Assembly: GCF_001580045.1 (NCBI RefSeq)
Contig: NZ_LSZP01000047.1
Location: 55,744 to 119,743, forward strand
From: Cephaloticoccus capnophilus
Lineage (GTDB): Bacteria > Verrucomicrobiota > Verrucomicrobiia > Opitutales > Opitutaceae
DNA: 64,000 nt
Reading direction: 5' to 3'
Shown: piece by piece, positions 31,375 through 40,831 of the stretch
Layout: every line of letters begins with the position of its first letter
Position numbering within the stretch: position 1 is the first letter of the stretch
Notes under the pieces: generated by a model
Database searches by the model: none
Told to the model about the DNA's origin: nothing
Seen by the model: the letters and a program-made list of their open reading frames with translations, nothing else
Made by a program: the position numbers and the translations under genes

Positions 31375-32217
31375 CTAGCTTTTTTTGTGCAGTGGGGTTT
31401 TATGACAAAAGCCGATTAATCCCAGCCCTGCGGCTGCCGTGAGTAGCGAGTAAAAAGTGCCTCGGCTTAGCCCGAGGATGAGTGAGGCATCGGGCTCGCG
31501 AAATACCTCGCCCACGATTCGCAGCAGCGCATAAGCGACTAAGAACTCGCCGCCGAGCCGCCCGGGTGTGGTCTTTACGCGCTCACTGCGCCAAAATCGC
31601 CACTGCGCAAACGCGAGCAGTACCAAGCCTTCGAGGGCCGCGGCGTAGAGTTGCGAGGGGTGGCGGGGCACGAGCGGCAGCGGGCTTTCGGGGAAAAGCA
31701 CGGCCCACGCGACGGCGCTGGGTTTGCCCCAAAGCTCGCCATTGATGAAGTTGGCGACGCGCCCAAAAAAGAGCCCGGCTGCTGCGACCGAGGCGACCAA
31801 GTCGCCCAAATGTAAAAATGCGATCCCGTGCCGTCGCGCGAACCACCACGTCGCCAGCACCACTCCCACGAAACCACCGTGGCTCGCCATGCCGCCTTCC
31901 CAGACGCGCAGCAGCGCGACCGGCTCGCTGAAGAGGAGCTCGGGTTGGTAGAGCAGAAAGTAGCCGAGCCGTCCGCCGACCATCACACCGACTACGAGGG
32001 CAGTCATGAAATCGGCGACGAGGGCGGGAGGCAGTGCCGATCGGTCGCTGCGCCGCGCGTAAAAATACAGCAGCCAAGCAGCGACGCCGAAGCCCAGCAG
32101 GTAGGCTAAGCCGTAGTAGCGAATACCGAAACCCTCCTCGCCGAAGCGCAGCAAAAATGGGCTCAAGTCGTGAGTCCAGTAAGCGAGAAACCTAAGAGGC
32201 GGCGCGATCGCGGGCAT
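31375..32217 (-). CDS. lgt: Prolipoprotein diacylglyceryl transferase
   Basis: Inner-membrane enzyme that transfers diacylglycerol from phosphatidylglycerol to the lipobox cysteine of prolipoproteins. It has 280 residues with seven predicted helices. Family hallmarks: IRYYGLAYLLGF near residue 32, VGGRLGYFLLY, VWEGGMASHGGFVG, the signature FGRVANFINGELWGKPS and the C-terminal RIVGEVFREPD. It is an essential partner for several lipoproteins in this window (the RND fusion protein, the DUF192 protein, the 157-residue lipoprotein). It diverges from gcvT across a 171-base gap. No Shine-Dalgarno site. Confidence 0.97.
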   Translation of the reverse strand: MPAIAPPLRFLAYWTHDLSPFLLRFGEEGFGIRYYGLAYLLGFGVAAWLLYFYARRSDRSALPPALVADFMTALVVGVMVGGRLGYFLLYQPELLFSEPVALLRVWEGGMASHGGFVGVVLATWWFARRHGIAFLHLGDLVASVAAAGLFFGRVANFINGELWGKPSAVAWAVLFPESPLPLVPRHPSQLYAAALEGLVLLAFAQWRFWRSERVKTTPGRLGGEFLVAYALLRIVGEVFREPDASLILGLSRGTFYSLLTAAAGLGLIGFCHKTPLHKKS

Positions 32218-32388
32218 GGGCTACAGTGTACGCGGGCGGGCTCGGCACTTTGCGAATGGAAAGTGTTGCACTGGGCTACTCTCTGATGGCGAGAGTAACG
32301 ACTCACCTCAAAATAAAACCGGTCGAATGCCCCCGAAGAGCCTTGCCGCCGCGCGCGCCTGCTGTGCATCTGCTCGGCCCACATTATC

Positions 32389-33528
32389 ATGAGTTTGAAA
32401 CGCACACCTTTACGCGACTTTCACGCTGAGCACGGTGCTCGCCTCGTCGACTTTGCTGGCTGGGAAATGCCGGTGCAGTACCGCAGCATCCTCGAAGAGC
32501 ACAAAGCGGTGCGCCGCGCCGCCGGACTCTTCGACGTGAGCCATATGGGCGAGGTCGATGTGCAGGGCCCAGGCGCCCGCGCCTTCCTCGACTCGCTCGT
32601 GACCAACGACGTCGCCAAGCTCAGCGCGGGGCGCGTGCTATACACGCCGATGTGCTACGAAAACGGCACCGTGATCGATGACCTGCTCATTTACATGCGT
32701 GGCGCGGAGGATTTCTTTTTGTGTATCAATGCGGGGAATACGCCCAAAGACCTCGCTTGGCTAGGCGATCAAGCGGCGAGGTTTAACGCCGAAACAGGGG
32801 CAGGTTCGGTGCGCATCACCGACCGCAGCGCGGAGACTGCGTTACTCGCGCTCCAAGGCCCGGCGGCAGCGGCTATCCTACAGCCGCTTACCGATGTTCC
32901 GCTCGCTGCGCTCAAGTACTACCATTTTACGACAGGCCAAGTCGCGGGCATCGACTGCGTGATTAGCCGTACGGGCTACACGGGCGAAGACGGTTTCGAG
33001 CTTTACCATGCGAGCGAGTCGGCACCCGCGCTCGCCGCTGCGCTTCTCGAAGCCGGTCGCCCGCATGAGCTGGAACTCGCGGGACTCGGTGCCCGTGACT
33101 CGCTGCGGCTCGAGGCCGGCTACCCGCTCTACGGTCATGAGATCAGTGACCAAGTCTCACCGCTCGCGGGCGGGCTCGGGTGGACGGTGAAGCTCGATAA
33201 AGCCGCTGCTTTCATCGGGCGCGATGCCCTCCGCGCTGAGAAAGCAAACGGCAGCGCGCAGCGCCTCGTCTTCTTCAAAACCGGTGACCGCCGAATCGTC
33301 CGCGCCGAGTCGCCCGTCTTTTCTGGCGAGGCGGGCGGCGCAGCGGTGGGCCGTGTGGTTTCGGGAACGCTCTCGCCAATTTTGGGCGAAGCGATCGGCT
33401 CCGCATTGGTGGACTCGGCTGCGACTGACTCCGCGGCGCAACTCTGGGTCGATATCCGCGGCACGCGGCTCGATTTACAACTCGTCAAAGCTCCCTTCGT
33501 CCCCCTCAAGAAAAGCACCACTTTATGA
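32389..33528 (+). CDS. gcvT: Aminomethyltransferase, glycine cleavage T protein
   Basis: 379 residues. Takes the methylamine group from the lipoyl arm of H protein, releases ammonia and passes the one-carbon unit to tetrahydrofolate. Markers: HAEHGARLVDFAGWEMPVQY at the start, FDVSHMGEVDVQGPGA, CYENGTVIDDLLIY (with the catalytic Asp) and ISRTGYTGEDGFELY. The stop overlaps the gcvH start (ATGA), so T and H are coupled. The gene for P protein is not in the window after gcvH. The upstream gap holds a small hairpin (ACTCTC/GAGAGT near 32278-32297) but no recognisable glycine riboswitch. Confidence 0.97.
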   Translation: MSLKRTPLRDFHAEHGARLVDFAGWEMPVQYRSILEEHKAVRRAAGLFDVSHMGEVDVQGPGARAFLDSLVTNDVAKLSAGRVLYTPMCYENGTVIDDLLIYMRGAEDFFLCINAGNTPKDLAWLGDQAARFNAETGAGSVRITDRSAETALLALQGPAAAAILQPLTDVPLAALKYYHFTTGQVAGIDCVISRTGYTGEDGFELYHASESAPALAAALLEAGRPHELELAGLGARDSLRLEAGYPLYGHEISDQVSPLAGGLGWTVKLDKAAAFIGRDALRAEKANGSAQRLVFFKTGDRRIVRAESPVFSGEAGGAAVGRVVSGTLSPILGEAIGSALVDSAATDSAAQLWVDIRGTRLDLQLVKAPFVPLKKSTTL

Positions 33529-33908
33529 ACAAGCTCCCTAGCGAGCTGCGCTACGCAGCCTCCCACGAATGGCTAAAACTCCTCGGCGACGGCACGGCAC
33601 TCGTCGGCATTACTGACTACGCACAGAGTGCGCTCGGTGACATCACTTACGTGCAGTTGCCTGCAGTCGGTACCGAGCTTGCTGCAGGTGCGGGCTTCGG
33701 CGTCGTCGAGTCGGTGAAGGCGGCCTCCGACCTTTACGCGCCAGTCGGCGGCGTAGTCGTCGAGGTGAACCCCGCGCTCGATGCTGCGCCCGAGACCGTA
33801 AACAGTGACCCGTACGAAGCAGGTTGGATGCTGAAGCTGCGGCTCGCGAACCCGAGCGAAGCCGATGCGCTCAATGACGCGGCGGCTTATGAAAAACTGA
33901 CTCAGTAG
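33525..33908 (+). CDS. gcvH: Glycine cleavage system H protein
   Basis: 127-residue lipoyl carrier that shuttles the aminomethyl group between P and T proteins. The lipoylation site is the Lys in ESVKAASDLYAPVGG, preceded by the family stretches VGITDYAQSALGDITYVQLP and VGTELAAGAGFGVVESVK. It ends MLKLRLANPSEADALNDAAA. Length matches the family. Overlap with gcvT and a strong terminator after the stop define a short gcvTH operon. Confidence 0.97.
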   Translation: MNKLPSELRYAASHEWLKLLGDGTALVGITDYAQSALGDITYVQLPAVGTELAAGAGFGVVESVKAASDLYAPVGGVVVEVNPALDAAPETVNSDPYEAGWMLKLRLANPSEADALNDAAAYEKLTQ

Positions 33909-33991
33909 TTTCGCGCAGGCTGCCGAGCACGGCAGCGCGAGTGCGTAGTCGTCGCATCAGTTTTCTGCTGGAGCGGCGAAACTCCTTCTCA

Positions 33992-34022
33992 AGGCCGCAC
34001 GTCTCGTGCGGCCTATGTTTTT
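33992..34022 (+). terminator. Intrinsic terminator after gcvTH
   Basis: AGGCCGCAC (33992-34000) pairs with GTGCGGCCT (34006-34014), loop GTCTC, then ATGTTTTT. Confidence 0.8.
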
Positions 34023-34116
34023 GAAAAGAGGCCCCCGCGTTTCACTGTCCAATAAAACCGCTCGCAGCGGTTGCGCCGCCTACCGTTCGTGTGCACTAGG
34101 AGCCTTACTTGGCTCC

Positions 34117-35295
34117 ATGAAACGTTTCCCCTGCATACCCCTTTTTTTAGCGACGGTTATTTTTATAGGGCTCGGGACGAGCGGTTGCGCACGGAAGAAG
34201 GCGGGCGAGGGGAGCGGCGGCGCGAGTGCGGCCAGCCCGGCCCAGCGCGCCCAAGTGGTCGAGGTCGCGCCTGTCATCCGCAGCGATTTGCGCGAGGCGA
34301 TGAGTGTGGTCGGCTCGCTCGAAGCCAATGAGTCCGCGCAAATCCGCCCCGAGATTTCGGGACTCGTTCAAGGGATTTACTTTGAGGAAGGCCAAGCGGT
34401 TACGCGCGGGCAGCTCCTCATGAAAATCGATGACGCGGAGTTGCGCGCCCAATACGCGCAGGTCGAGGCGCGCTTTGACCTCGCCGCGCGCAACGTCGAG
34501 CGCAGCGAGAGCTTGAGCGAGTCGCGCACTATCCCGCAGTCCGAGTACGACCGTGCGCGCAGTGAGTTTGCCGTCGCCCGGGCCGAGCTCGAAGTCCTCA
34601 AACTGCGCATCGAAAAAACCGCCGTAAAAGCGCCTTTCGACGGCGTCACCGGGGCGCGGCTTATCTCGCCGGGCGACTACGTGACGAGCGGCTCTGTCCT
34701 CACCACCCTCAACGACCTGAGCCGCCTCAAGATGAATTTCCAAGTGCCCGAGCGTTACCTTAGCAAGGTGCGGCCCGGCACCGAGTTTCGGATAAATGCG
34801 CGCAGCCTGGCGCAGGTCGATGCGCAGAGCGGCGTTGTCGCTGCCGATGCGGGGCTCAGCGGCGAAGTCTATTTCGTAAATCCGATCATCGATCGCGGCA
34901 CACGCTCTAGCGAAATCAAGGGCTACCTGCACGCGCCGCCGCCCGCACTGAAACCGGGGATGTTTGCCAACGTGGACCTCACGCTCGAAGTGCGGCGCGG
35001 CGTCCTTACCGTGCCCGAGGGGGCGATTCTCACCGTGACGAGCGGCACCCAAGTGATCGCCGTTGTCGAAAACGAGCGCGGCGAGCCGGTCGCCGAGTTT
35101 ATCCCCGTGCGCATCGGCTTGCGTGCGCAGGGCTTGGCGGAGATCGAGCCACTCGGGGGCGCGACGCTTCGCGAAGGTCAATCAGTCGTCGCTGCCGGAG
35201 TCGGCGCACTTGTCCTTTATCCTAGGATACGGCTCGACCCGCGCCCGCTACGGGCGGAGTTCGCCCCTGCATCCGCGCAAATCGCTGGCCAGTAA
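34117..35295 (+). CDS. RND efflux periplasmic adaptor (membrane fusion lipoprotein)
   Basis: 392 residues from ATG 34117, chosen because it begins a lipoprotein signal (MKRFPCIPLFLATVIFIGLG, lipobox ending SGC). The open frame starts earlier in the terminator region. Lipoyl-like half domains flank a helical hairpin: VVGSLEANESAQIRPEISGL, EGQAVTRGQLLMKIDDAEL, then coiled coil (about 120-170) and KAPFDGVTGARLISPGDYV. The protein links the inner-membrane RND pump that follows 55 bases later to an outer-membrane channel; no TolC-type gene is present here. Substrate unknown. Confidence 0.93.
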   Translation: MKRFPCIPLFLATVIFIGLGTSGCARKKAGEGSGGASAASPAQRAQVVEVAPVIRSDLREAMSVVGSLEANESAQIRPEISGLVQGIYFEEGQAVTRGQLLMKIDDAELRAQYAQVEARFDLAARNVERSESLSESRTIPQSEYDRARSEFAVARAELEVLKLRIEKTAVKAPFDGVTGARLISPGDYVTSGSVLTTLNDLSRLKMNFQVPERYLSKVRPGTEFRINARSLAQVDAQSGVVAADAGLSGEVYFVNPIIDRGTRSSEIKGYLHAPPPALKPGMFANVDLTLEVRRGVLTVPEGAILTVTSGTQVIAVVENERGEPVAEFIPVRIGLRAQGLAEIEPLGGATLREGQSVVAAGVGALVLYPRIRLDPRPLRAEFAPASAQIAGQ

Positions 35296-35350
35296 AGTGC
35301 GTAACTAGGCCGCCCACATCCGCCGCTCCTGCCCAACTTCGTCCCGCGCT

Positions 35351-38300
35351 ATGATTCTTTCCGACCTCTCCATTCGGCGGCCCGTCATTTGTTTAGTGGC
35401 GTCGATTTTGATTATCATCATCGGGCTCCTGTCTTTCGCCGACCTGCCCGTGCGCGAATACCCGAGCATCGACTCGCCGATTGTCTCGGTGGATACGAGT
35501 TATCGCGGTGCGAGTGCGGAGGTCGTTGAGACGAAAGTCACCGAGCCTCTCGAAAAGGAAATCGCCTCCATAGAGGGCATTCGGCTCATCCGCTCGACCT
35601 CCGCCGAGGAGCGTTCGCAAATCTCCGTCGAGTTTAACCTAAGCCGAAACATCGACGAGGCGGCCAACGACGTGCGCGACCGCGTGAGTCGCGCCCAAGG
35701 TCGCCTCCCCCCCGAAATCGAAAATGTGCGCGTCACGAAGACCGAGGCCGACGCGAGCCCCATCATGTCGCTGTCGTTTAACTCCGACCGGCACAACCGC
35801 TCCGAGCTTTACGAAATCGTCGAGCGCATCGCCATCCAGCGGCTGCAAACCGTGCCCGGCGTAGGCTCGGTAGATATTCGCGGCCCGCGCTATGCGATGC
35901 GGCTGTGGGTCGATGCTGACCGGCTCGCCGCCTACAACCTCACGGTCTCCGACGTAGAGCGCGCGCTGCGCCAGCAAAACGTCGAAATCCCGGGCGGGCG
36001 CATCGAATCGGTCGCGCGCGAATTCCCCATCAAGGTGCAGGGAAACATGGCCAACCCGCTCGACTACGAGAACCTCGTGCTGGCGACGGCGGGCAACTAC
36101 CAAGTGAAGTTTACGGATGTGGGCCGCGTGGAGCTCGGGCGAGAAGACTACCGCGGCGAGTCGTTTTTTAAGGGCCGCCCGACGGTCGGCGTCTCGGTCG
36201 TGCGCCAAGCACAGGCAAACCTGCTGGATGTCGCCAACGGGATTAAGGCCCTCATCCCCATTATCCAAAACGAGATGCCCGAGGGCGTGCAGGTCGAGGT
36301 CGGCTACGACACGAGCGTGTTCGTCGACCGCTCGGTGAAGGAGGTCTACAAGACGCTTTGGGAGGCTTCGGTACTCGTGGTGTTGATGATCTTCATCTTC
36401 CTGCGCGATTGGCGGGCGACACTGATCCCGCTCCTCGCGATTCCGATCTCAATCGTCGGCAGTTTCGCGGTGATGAGCTGGATGGGCTTCTCGATAAACG
36501 TGCTCACGCTGCTCGCGCTCGTGTTGGCGGTGGGGCTCGTCGTGGACGACGCGATCGTGATGCTCGAAAACATTTACCGGCGCATGGAGGAGGGCGAAGC
36601 GCCGGTGCCCGCCGCGATTTTTGGTGCGCGGCAAGTCGCGTTCGCGATTATCGCGACCACGCTCACGCTCGCGGCGGTCTTCTTGCCAGTGGCTTTCCAA
36701 AAAGGGCAGACCGGGCGGCTCTTCTTCGAGTTTGGGATTACGCTGGCGGTGTCCGTCATGGTCTCGGCCTTTGTCTCGCTGACGCTGACGCCGATGCTCT
36801 GCTCGCGCATCTTGCACATTAAGCGTGAGGGCGGCGAAATCCGGCACAACTGGCTCTACCGTAAAACGGAGCCGTTCTTTGAGGGGCTGGTCCGCTTTTA
36901 TTCGCGATGCTTGGGCGCGGCGTTTCGCCAAAAGTGGATCGTGCTCGGCGCGACGGCTGCGCTGACACTCGGCGGCTTTTGGCTCTATGGTGGGCTCCAG
37001 CGCGAACTCACCCCGCTCGAAGATCGCGGCTCTTTCCGGGTAAACTTCATCCCGCCTGTCGGCTCTACACCGCACTACATGCAGGCGTACTCCTACGAGA
37101 TTGAGCAAGAGCTACTGAAAATCCCCGAGATGGACCGCACCTTTCACCGCACGGGTAGCGGGGGGCGCGCGTTTATGTTTGCGACGCTGAAACTCTGGGA
37201 GGACCGCGAGCGCACGACGCAGGACGTCTCGCGGGAGTTTAGCGCTCGGCTGCGCGAAGTCTCCACTGGCGGCCAAGCCTTTGTCTCGCCCTCGCGCCCA
37301 CTCGGCGGGCGGCGCGGCGGCAGCGATATCGAGTTCGTCTTGCAAGGCAGCGACTTTGCCGAACTCCAACGGCTCGGCGAAAAATTTGTGGCGATACTGC
37401 GCGCCGATGCGCGCTTTTCCCAACCGCGTATCGACCCTTCACCTACGAAACCGCAACTCGAAGTGCGCATCGACCGCGCGCGCGCCGCCGACCTCGGTGT
37501 GCCCGTGGCGGACATCGCCTCGACCCTCGAAACGCTGCTCGGCAGCCGCCGCGTGACCCAGTTCCAGCGCGGCAACCAGCAATACGATGTCGTCGTGCAA
37601 ATCGAGGATGCCGACCGCAGCTCGCCCAGTGATTTGACGCGGCTCTACGTGCGCTCCGCGAGCGGCCAACTCGTGCAGCTCGGCAGTCTCGTGCAAATCG
37701 ACGAAAACGCCGTCCCCGAAAACTACCCGCACTTTAATCGGCTGCGCTCGGTGACGGTGGGGGCGCAGCTCGGCCCCGACGTGACCGTGGGAGACGCGGT
37801 GAGCTTTCTCTCCGCGCAAGCCGCCGACATTTTGCCCAGTGGCTATACCTACGCGTGGGACGGTGAGGCCCGCGAATACGCCGAGAGCAGCAGCGATACC
37901 TATATGCTCTTCGGCTTAGCCCTGCTCTTTACCTTCCTGATTCTCGCCGCGCAGTTTGAATCGTGGATCCACCCGCTGACGATTTACACGGGCGTCGCCA
38001 TCGCGCTCGCGGGGGGGCTCTTCGTCCTGTACTGCACGCGTTTCTGGGGCGCACCGATGACTGACAACCTCTTTTCGCGCTTCGGGCTTATCATGCTAAT
38101 CGGCCTCGTTGCGAAAAATGGCATCCTAATCGTCGAGTTCGCCAACCAGCTCCAAGTCGCAGGGAAAACCGCCTTCGAGGCGGCCTTTGAGTCGGCAACG
38201 CTGCGCTTGCGCCCCATCTTGATGACCTCGATTGCGACGATTTTGGGCGCGGTGCCGATCGCCTTTGCCTCCGGCGCGGGAGCCGAAACGCGCAACCCGA

Positions 38301-38482
38301 TGGGAATCGTCGTTGTGGGCGGGCTGGCGATTGCGACTTTTCTGACGCTCTTTGTCGTGCCGATTTGCTACGTGCTGATGGATGCCCAATGCCAACGCTT
38401 CACCGGAAAATCGAGCGCACACGGTCTACAACGTGCCGACGAAATCGAACGCGAAACCCGCAAGATCGAGCAAGCGGCGTGA
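35351..38482 (+). CDS. RND family multidrug efflux transporter (AcrB/HAE1 type)
   Basis: 1043-residue inner-membrane proton-driven pump with 12 helices and two large periplasmic loops. Start MILSDLSIRRPVICLVASIL; IIGLLSFADLPVREYPSID; proton-relay helix 4 LALVLAVGLVVDDAIVMLEN with the Asp pair; and helix 10-11 GLIMLIGLVAKNGILIVEFA with the conserved Lys. It is complete with no truncation. Specificity (drugs, dyes, bile salts or lipids) cannot be told from sequence. Partner of the preceding adaptor. It converges on lptD; a weak hairpin GTGCC/GGCAC near 38582-38599 may end it. Confidence 0.95.
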   Translation: MILSDLSIRRPVICLVASILIIIIGLLSFADLPVREYPSIDSPIVSVDTSYRGASAEVVETKVTEPLEKEIASIEGIRLIRSTSAEERSQISVEFNLSRNIDEAANDVRDRVSRAQGRLPPEIENVRVTKTEADASPIMSLSFNSDRHNRSELYEIVERIAIQRLQTVPGVGSVDIRGPRYAMRLWVDADRLAAYNLTVSDVERALRQQNVEIPGGRIESVAREFPIKVQGNMANPLDYENLVLATAGNYQVKFTDVGRVELGREDYRGESFFKGRPTVGVSVVRQAQANLLDVANGIKALIPIIQNEMPEGVQVEVGYDTSVFVDRSVKEVYKTLWEASVLVVLMIFIFLRDWRATLIPLLAIPISIVGSFAVMSWMGFSINVLTLLALVLAVGLVVDDAIVMLENIYRRMEEGEAPVPAAIFGARQVAFAIIATTLTLAAVFLPVAFQKGQTGRLFFEFGITLAVSVMVSAFVSLTLTPMLCSRILHIKREGGEIRHNWLYRKTEPFFEGLVRFYSRCLGAAFRQKWIVLGATAALTLGGFWLYGGLQRELTPLEDRGSFRVNFIPPVGSTPHYMQAYSYEIEQELLKIPEMDRTFHRTGSGGRAFMFATLKLWEDRERTTQDVSREFSARLREVSTGGQAFVSPSRPLGGRRGGSDIEFVLQGSDFAELQRLGEKFVAILRADARFSQPRIDPSPTKPQLEVRIDRARAADLGVPVADIASTLETLLGSRRVTQFQRGNQQYDVVVQIEDADRSSPSDLTRLYVRSASGQLVQLGSLVQIDENAVPENYPHFNRLRSVTVGAQLGPDVTVGDAVSFLSAQAADILPSGYTYAWDGEAREYAESSSDTYMLFGLALLFTFLILAAQFESWIHPLTIYTGVAIALAGGLFVLYCTRFWGAPMTDNLFSRFGLIMLIGLVAKNGILIVEFANQLQVAGKTAFEAAFESATLRLRPILMTSIATILGAVPIAFASGAGAETRNPMGIVVVGGLAIATFLTLFVVPICYVLMDAQCQRFTGKSSAHGLQRADEIERETRKIEQAA

Positions 38483-38601
38483 GCCCCACGCTTGGCTGAG
38501 GACAGCTCAACCCGAGCGCATTAGGCTCACGCGCACTCTCCCTAAAAGTTACCGCTCCGACGAGGCGCGCGCCGAGCGCGAGTGCCCAGGCTGGCACAGT
38601 T

Positions 38602-40737
38602 TTAGAAGCCCAAGGCCTGGACGGAGAAGTTGAAGCCGAAGTCGCTTTCGCGGCGGCGTCCGTCGTAAATGGAAACGGTGTATTGAACGCTCCAGATATT
38701 GCCGAGGTTTTGGCGGAGCCCGTAGGCCTGTTCGTTAAAGCGGCTGCGGCGTGAGTCGTAATGCAGGCGAGTGAGGAGCGTGATGGCCTCGTTTACGGCG
38801 ACTTCGTAGCGAAGGACGTATTCGTTGATTTCGCGGCGCAGGTAGTGGCTGTCGAGTCGCAGAGACCACGCGGGGCCGTCGCGCAAGGTGAGTCCCGCGT
38901 TAACCTCGCGCAGTGAGAAATCGTCCACGCGCGTGCGTTGGTAGAGATCGAATTGAAGCCACGGGGCGGGCATGAAGGCGAGGGCGGCATGCAGGTCGGA
39001 GCCGCGGCGTTGTCCGGCCGCGCGGTCGAAGCGCAGGTCTTGGGCGAGGTCGAGCGTGAGCAGGTCGCGCGAGCCGTAGTCGGCTGCGCGCGTTTGCCAG
39101 GTGTTATTGAGCCCGAGCCGGAGCAAGTGCTGTGGCTCGAGCGCGTCGATGTTGCGCGTATCGCCGAGCCCGAGGACGGGTAGGTAACTGCTAAACGGTG
39201 CGGTATCGATCGGTGGAATCCAGGTGCGGCCTTTTGTCGCTTGCGGGACGTAGCGGTAGCCGAGCGTGGGGGTGAGCAGGTGGCGCAGCCCGTCGATCTG
39301 CCAAACGGGGTTTTGATAGTTCCAAGTTTTTGAGGCACGGAGCGCAGCGTCGAAACCGAACTCGCCGAGGAGGCGTGTGTAACGACGTTTGCCTCCGCTC
39401 GCCTTGGCGTAGTGCGTGGCGCGTGCACCGACTATCGGCGTAAGGCTAAACCAGTCCGCATGCGAGATGGGCCGCGAGAGCGCTGCGTAGGTATCGAGTC
39501 GGTCGCTGCGCGTCGAGGCCGCGCCGGAGCCCGGCGGGCGCTCGCGCAGCGCGGCGGCACTGGCTTGGAGCTGCGCATGGAGCCCGCTTGCGCCGAGCCG
39601 CAGGGCGGGCAGGTCAAAGCGGAGTTCGGGCAGCCGCTCTTGCACGGCGGCAAAATCGTTTGGCCGGAGTCGGGCGAGTCCGCTTACAAAAAAACGGTCG
39701 GCGGCGTAGACCGCTTGCACGTAGGTATCGGGGCTCTGGTTACGGTAAAACAGGCTGGGGCGAAAGTCGCGCAGCACCTCGGAGTCTTCCCAATAGTGGA
39801 GCTGTGCGCTGAGCTGGAGCCGCTCGGTCACGTCCTGCGAGTGCCACCACTGGATGAAGCTGCGGTGCTTGGGCACGGCGCGCCCGAGCCGGTCGCTTAG
39901 GCGGTCTCCGTAGTCGTTGATGAAGCCGGTTTGCAGGTCGCCTGCGGTGATGAGCCCGGCTGAGCGTTCGATCTCGTAGTGCGCTTCGGGGCCGAGCATC
40001 ACGCCGCGTTTTGAGTAGCCGCTAACTACGCCGCCGATTCGGGTGTCAGGGCCGAGCGGGAGGTAGAGCCCCGTTTCTGCAAATGCACCGAGCGTGGAGC
40101 GGTAGCCCGCGTCGAAGGACAGGCTGGAGGCGAGCGGGATGTTTAGCCGGTAGGTGAACTTTGGCAGGACGATGGGGGTAAAGGCACCGATGCCGAAGCG
40201 GGCATTGCGAGCGACGACATCGCGGTCGTGTCGGTAGCGCACTGAGCGCGCGGCAATGCGCGGCTGGAAGGCACCGGGCTCGTGCGCGATGAGGAGTGCG
40301 TCGTGCACGAGCACTTCGTCGCCCGTGCCTTCGGCACTTGTGCCCGAAATGTAATAGGGGGCGCGGCCTAGGCGGATGTTTTGGGCACGGAAACTTTTGT
40401 CAGCGCGCCAGTAGTGCAGTGAGTCGGCAAGCAGCCGTTCGCGTCCGCGTGTGAAGGCGACGTGGCCAGCGGCGACAGCCTCGCCAGTCGTATGCGAGTA
40501 GCGGATTTCATCGGCCTCAAGGAGGGTTTCCCCATCGGAGAAACGTGCACCGCCGGAGAAGATGACTTCGCCGGAGATCTCGTCGAAGGCGCTGCGCTCG
40601 GCACTGAGCTGCGCTTCTCCGGCAGCAGGGGCGGGCGTGGGCTCGCCACTTTCTTCCTGTGCAGGCGAGAGCAGCGCAGCACTTAAGAGTAAGAGGCAAA
40701 GGGAGAACGGGTAACGTAGCGACTGGCGAAAAATCAC
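38602..40737 (-). CDS. lptD: LPS-assembly protein LptD
   Basis: Outer-membrane barrel that inserts lipopolysaccharide into the outer leaflet. About 711 residues from a GTG at 40737, chosen because it gives a standard signal peptide (SLRYPFSLCLLLLSAALL, then SPAQ); an upstream TTG at 40806 is also possible and no ATG exists at this end. The N-terminal OstA-like domain (ISGEVIFSGGARFSDGETLL, LEADEIRYSHTTGEAVAAG) is followed by the C-terminal barrel, which has LTPTLGYRYVP and ends in a terminal Phe (FSVQALGF). The mature part has no cysteines, so the disulfides that control E. coli LptD are absent. Lpt A, B and C partners are at 45-47 kb. Confidence 0.92.
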   Translation of the reverse strand: MIFRQSLRYPFSLCLLLLSAALLSPAQEESGEPTPAPAAGEAQLSAERSAFDEISGEVIFSGGARFSDGETLLEADEIRYSHTTGEAVAAGHVAFTRGRERLLADSLHYWRADKSFRAQNIRLGRAPYYISGTSAEGTGDEVLVHDALLIAHEPGAFQPRIAARSVRYRHDRDVVARNARFGIGAFTPIVLPKFTYRLNIPLASSLSFDAGYRSTLGAFAETGLYLPLGPDTRIGGVVSGYSKRGVMLGPEAHYEIERSAGLITAGDLQTGFINDYGDRLSDRLGRAVPKHRSFIQWWHSQDVTERLQLSAQLHYWEDSEVLRDFRPSLFYRNQSPDTYVQAVYAADRFFVSGLARLRPNDFAAVQERLPELRFDLPALRLGASGLHAQLQASAAALRERPPGSGAASTRSDRLDTYAALSRPISHADWFSLTPIVGARATHYAKASGGKRRYTRLLGEFGFDAALRASKTWNYQNPVWQIDGLRHLLTPTLGYRYVPQATKGRTWIPPIDTAPFSSYLPVLGLGDTRNIDALEPQHLLRLGLNNTWQTRAADYGSRDLLTLDLAQDLRFDRAAGQRRGSDLHAALAFMPAPWLQFDLYQRTRVDDFSLREVNAGLTLRDGPAWSLRLDSHYLRREINEYVLRYEVAVNEAITLLTRLHYDSRRSRFNEQAYGLRQNLGNIWSVQYTVSIYDGRRRESDFGFNFSVQALGF

Positions 40738-40831
40738 ACTCGGCAGCCTTTTGCTGATCAAAGGCTTGTCGAGCGGGCTTTTGAGCCTGCGCGAGCCGGA
40801 CGCCAAACTCGCTCGCGCAAGGCTTTAGGGC

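Noticed and set aside
32218..32388. Possible glycine riboswitch before gcvT
   Set aside because: Only one small hairpin is present; the conserved glycine aptamer bases are not seen.
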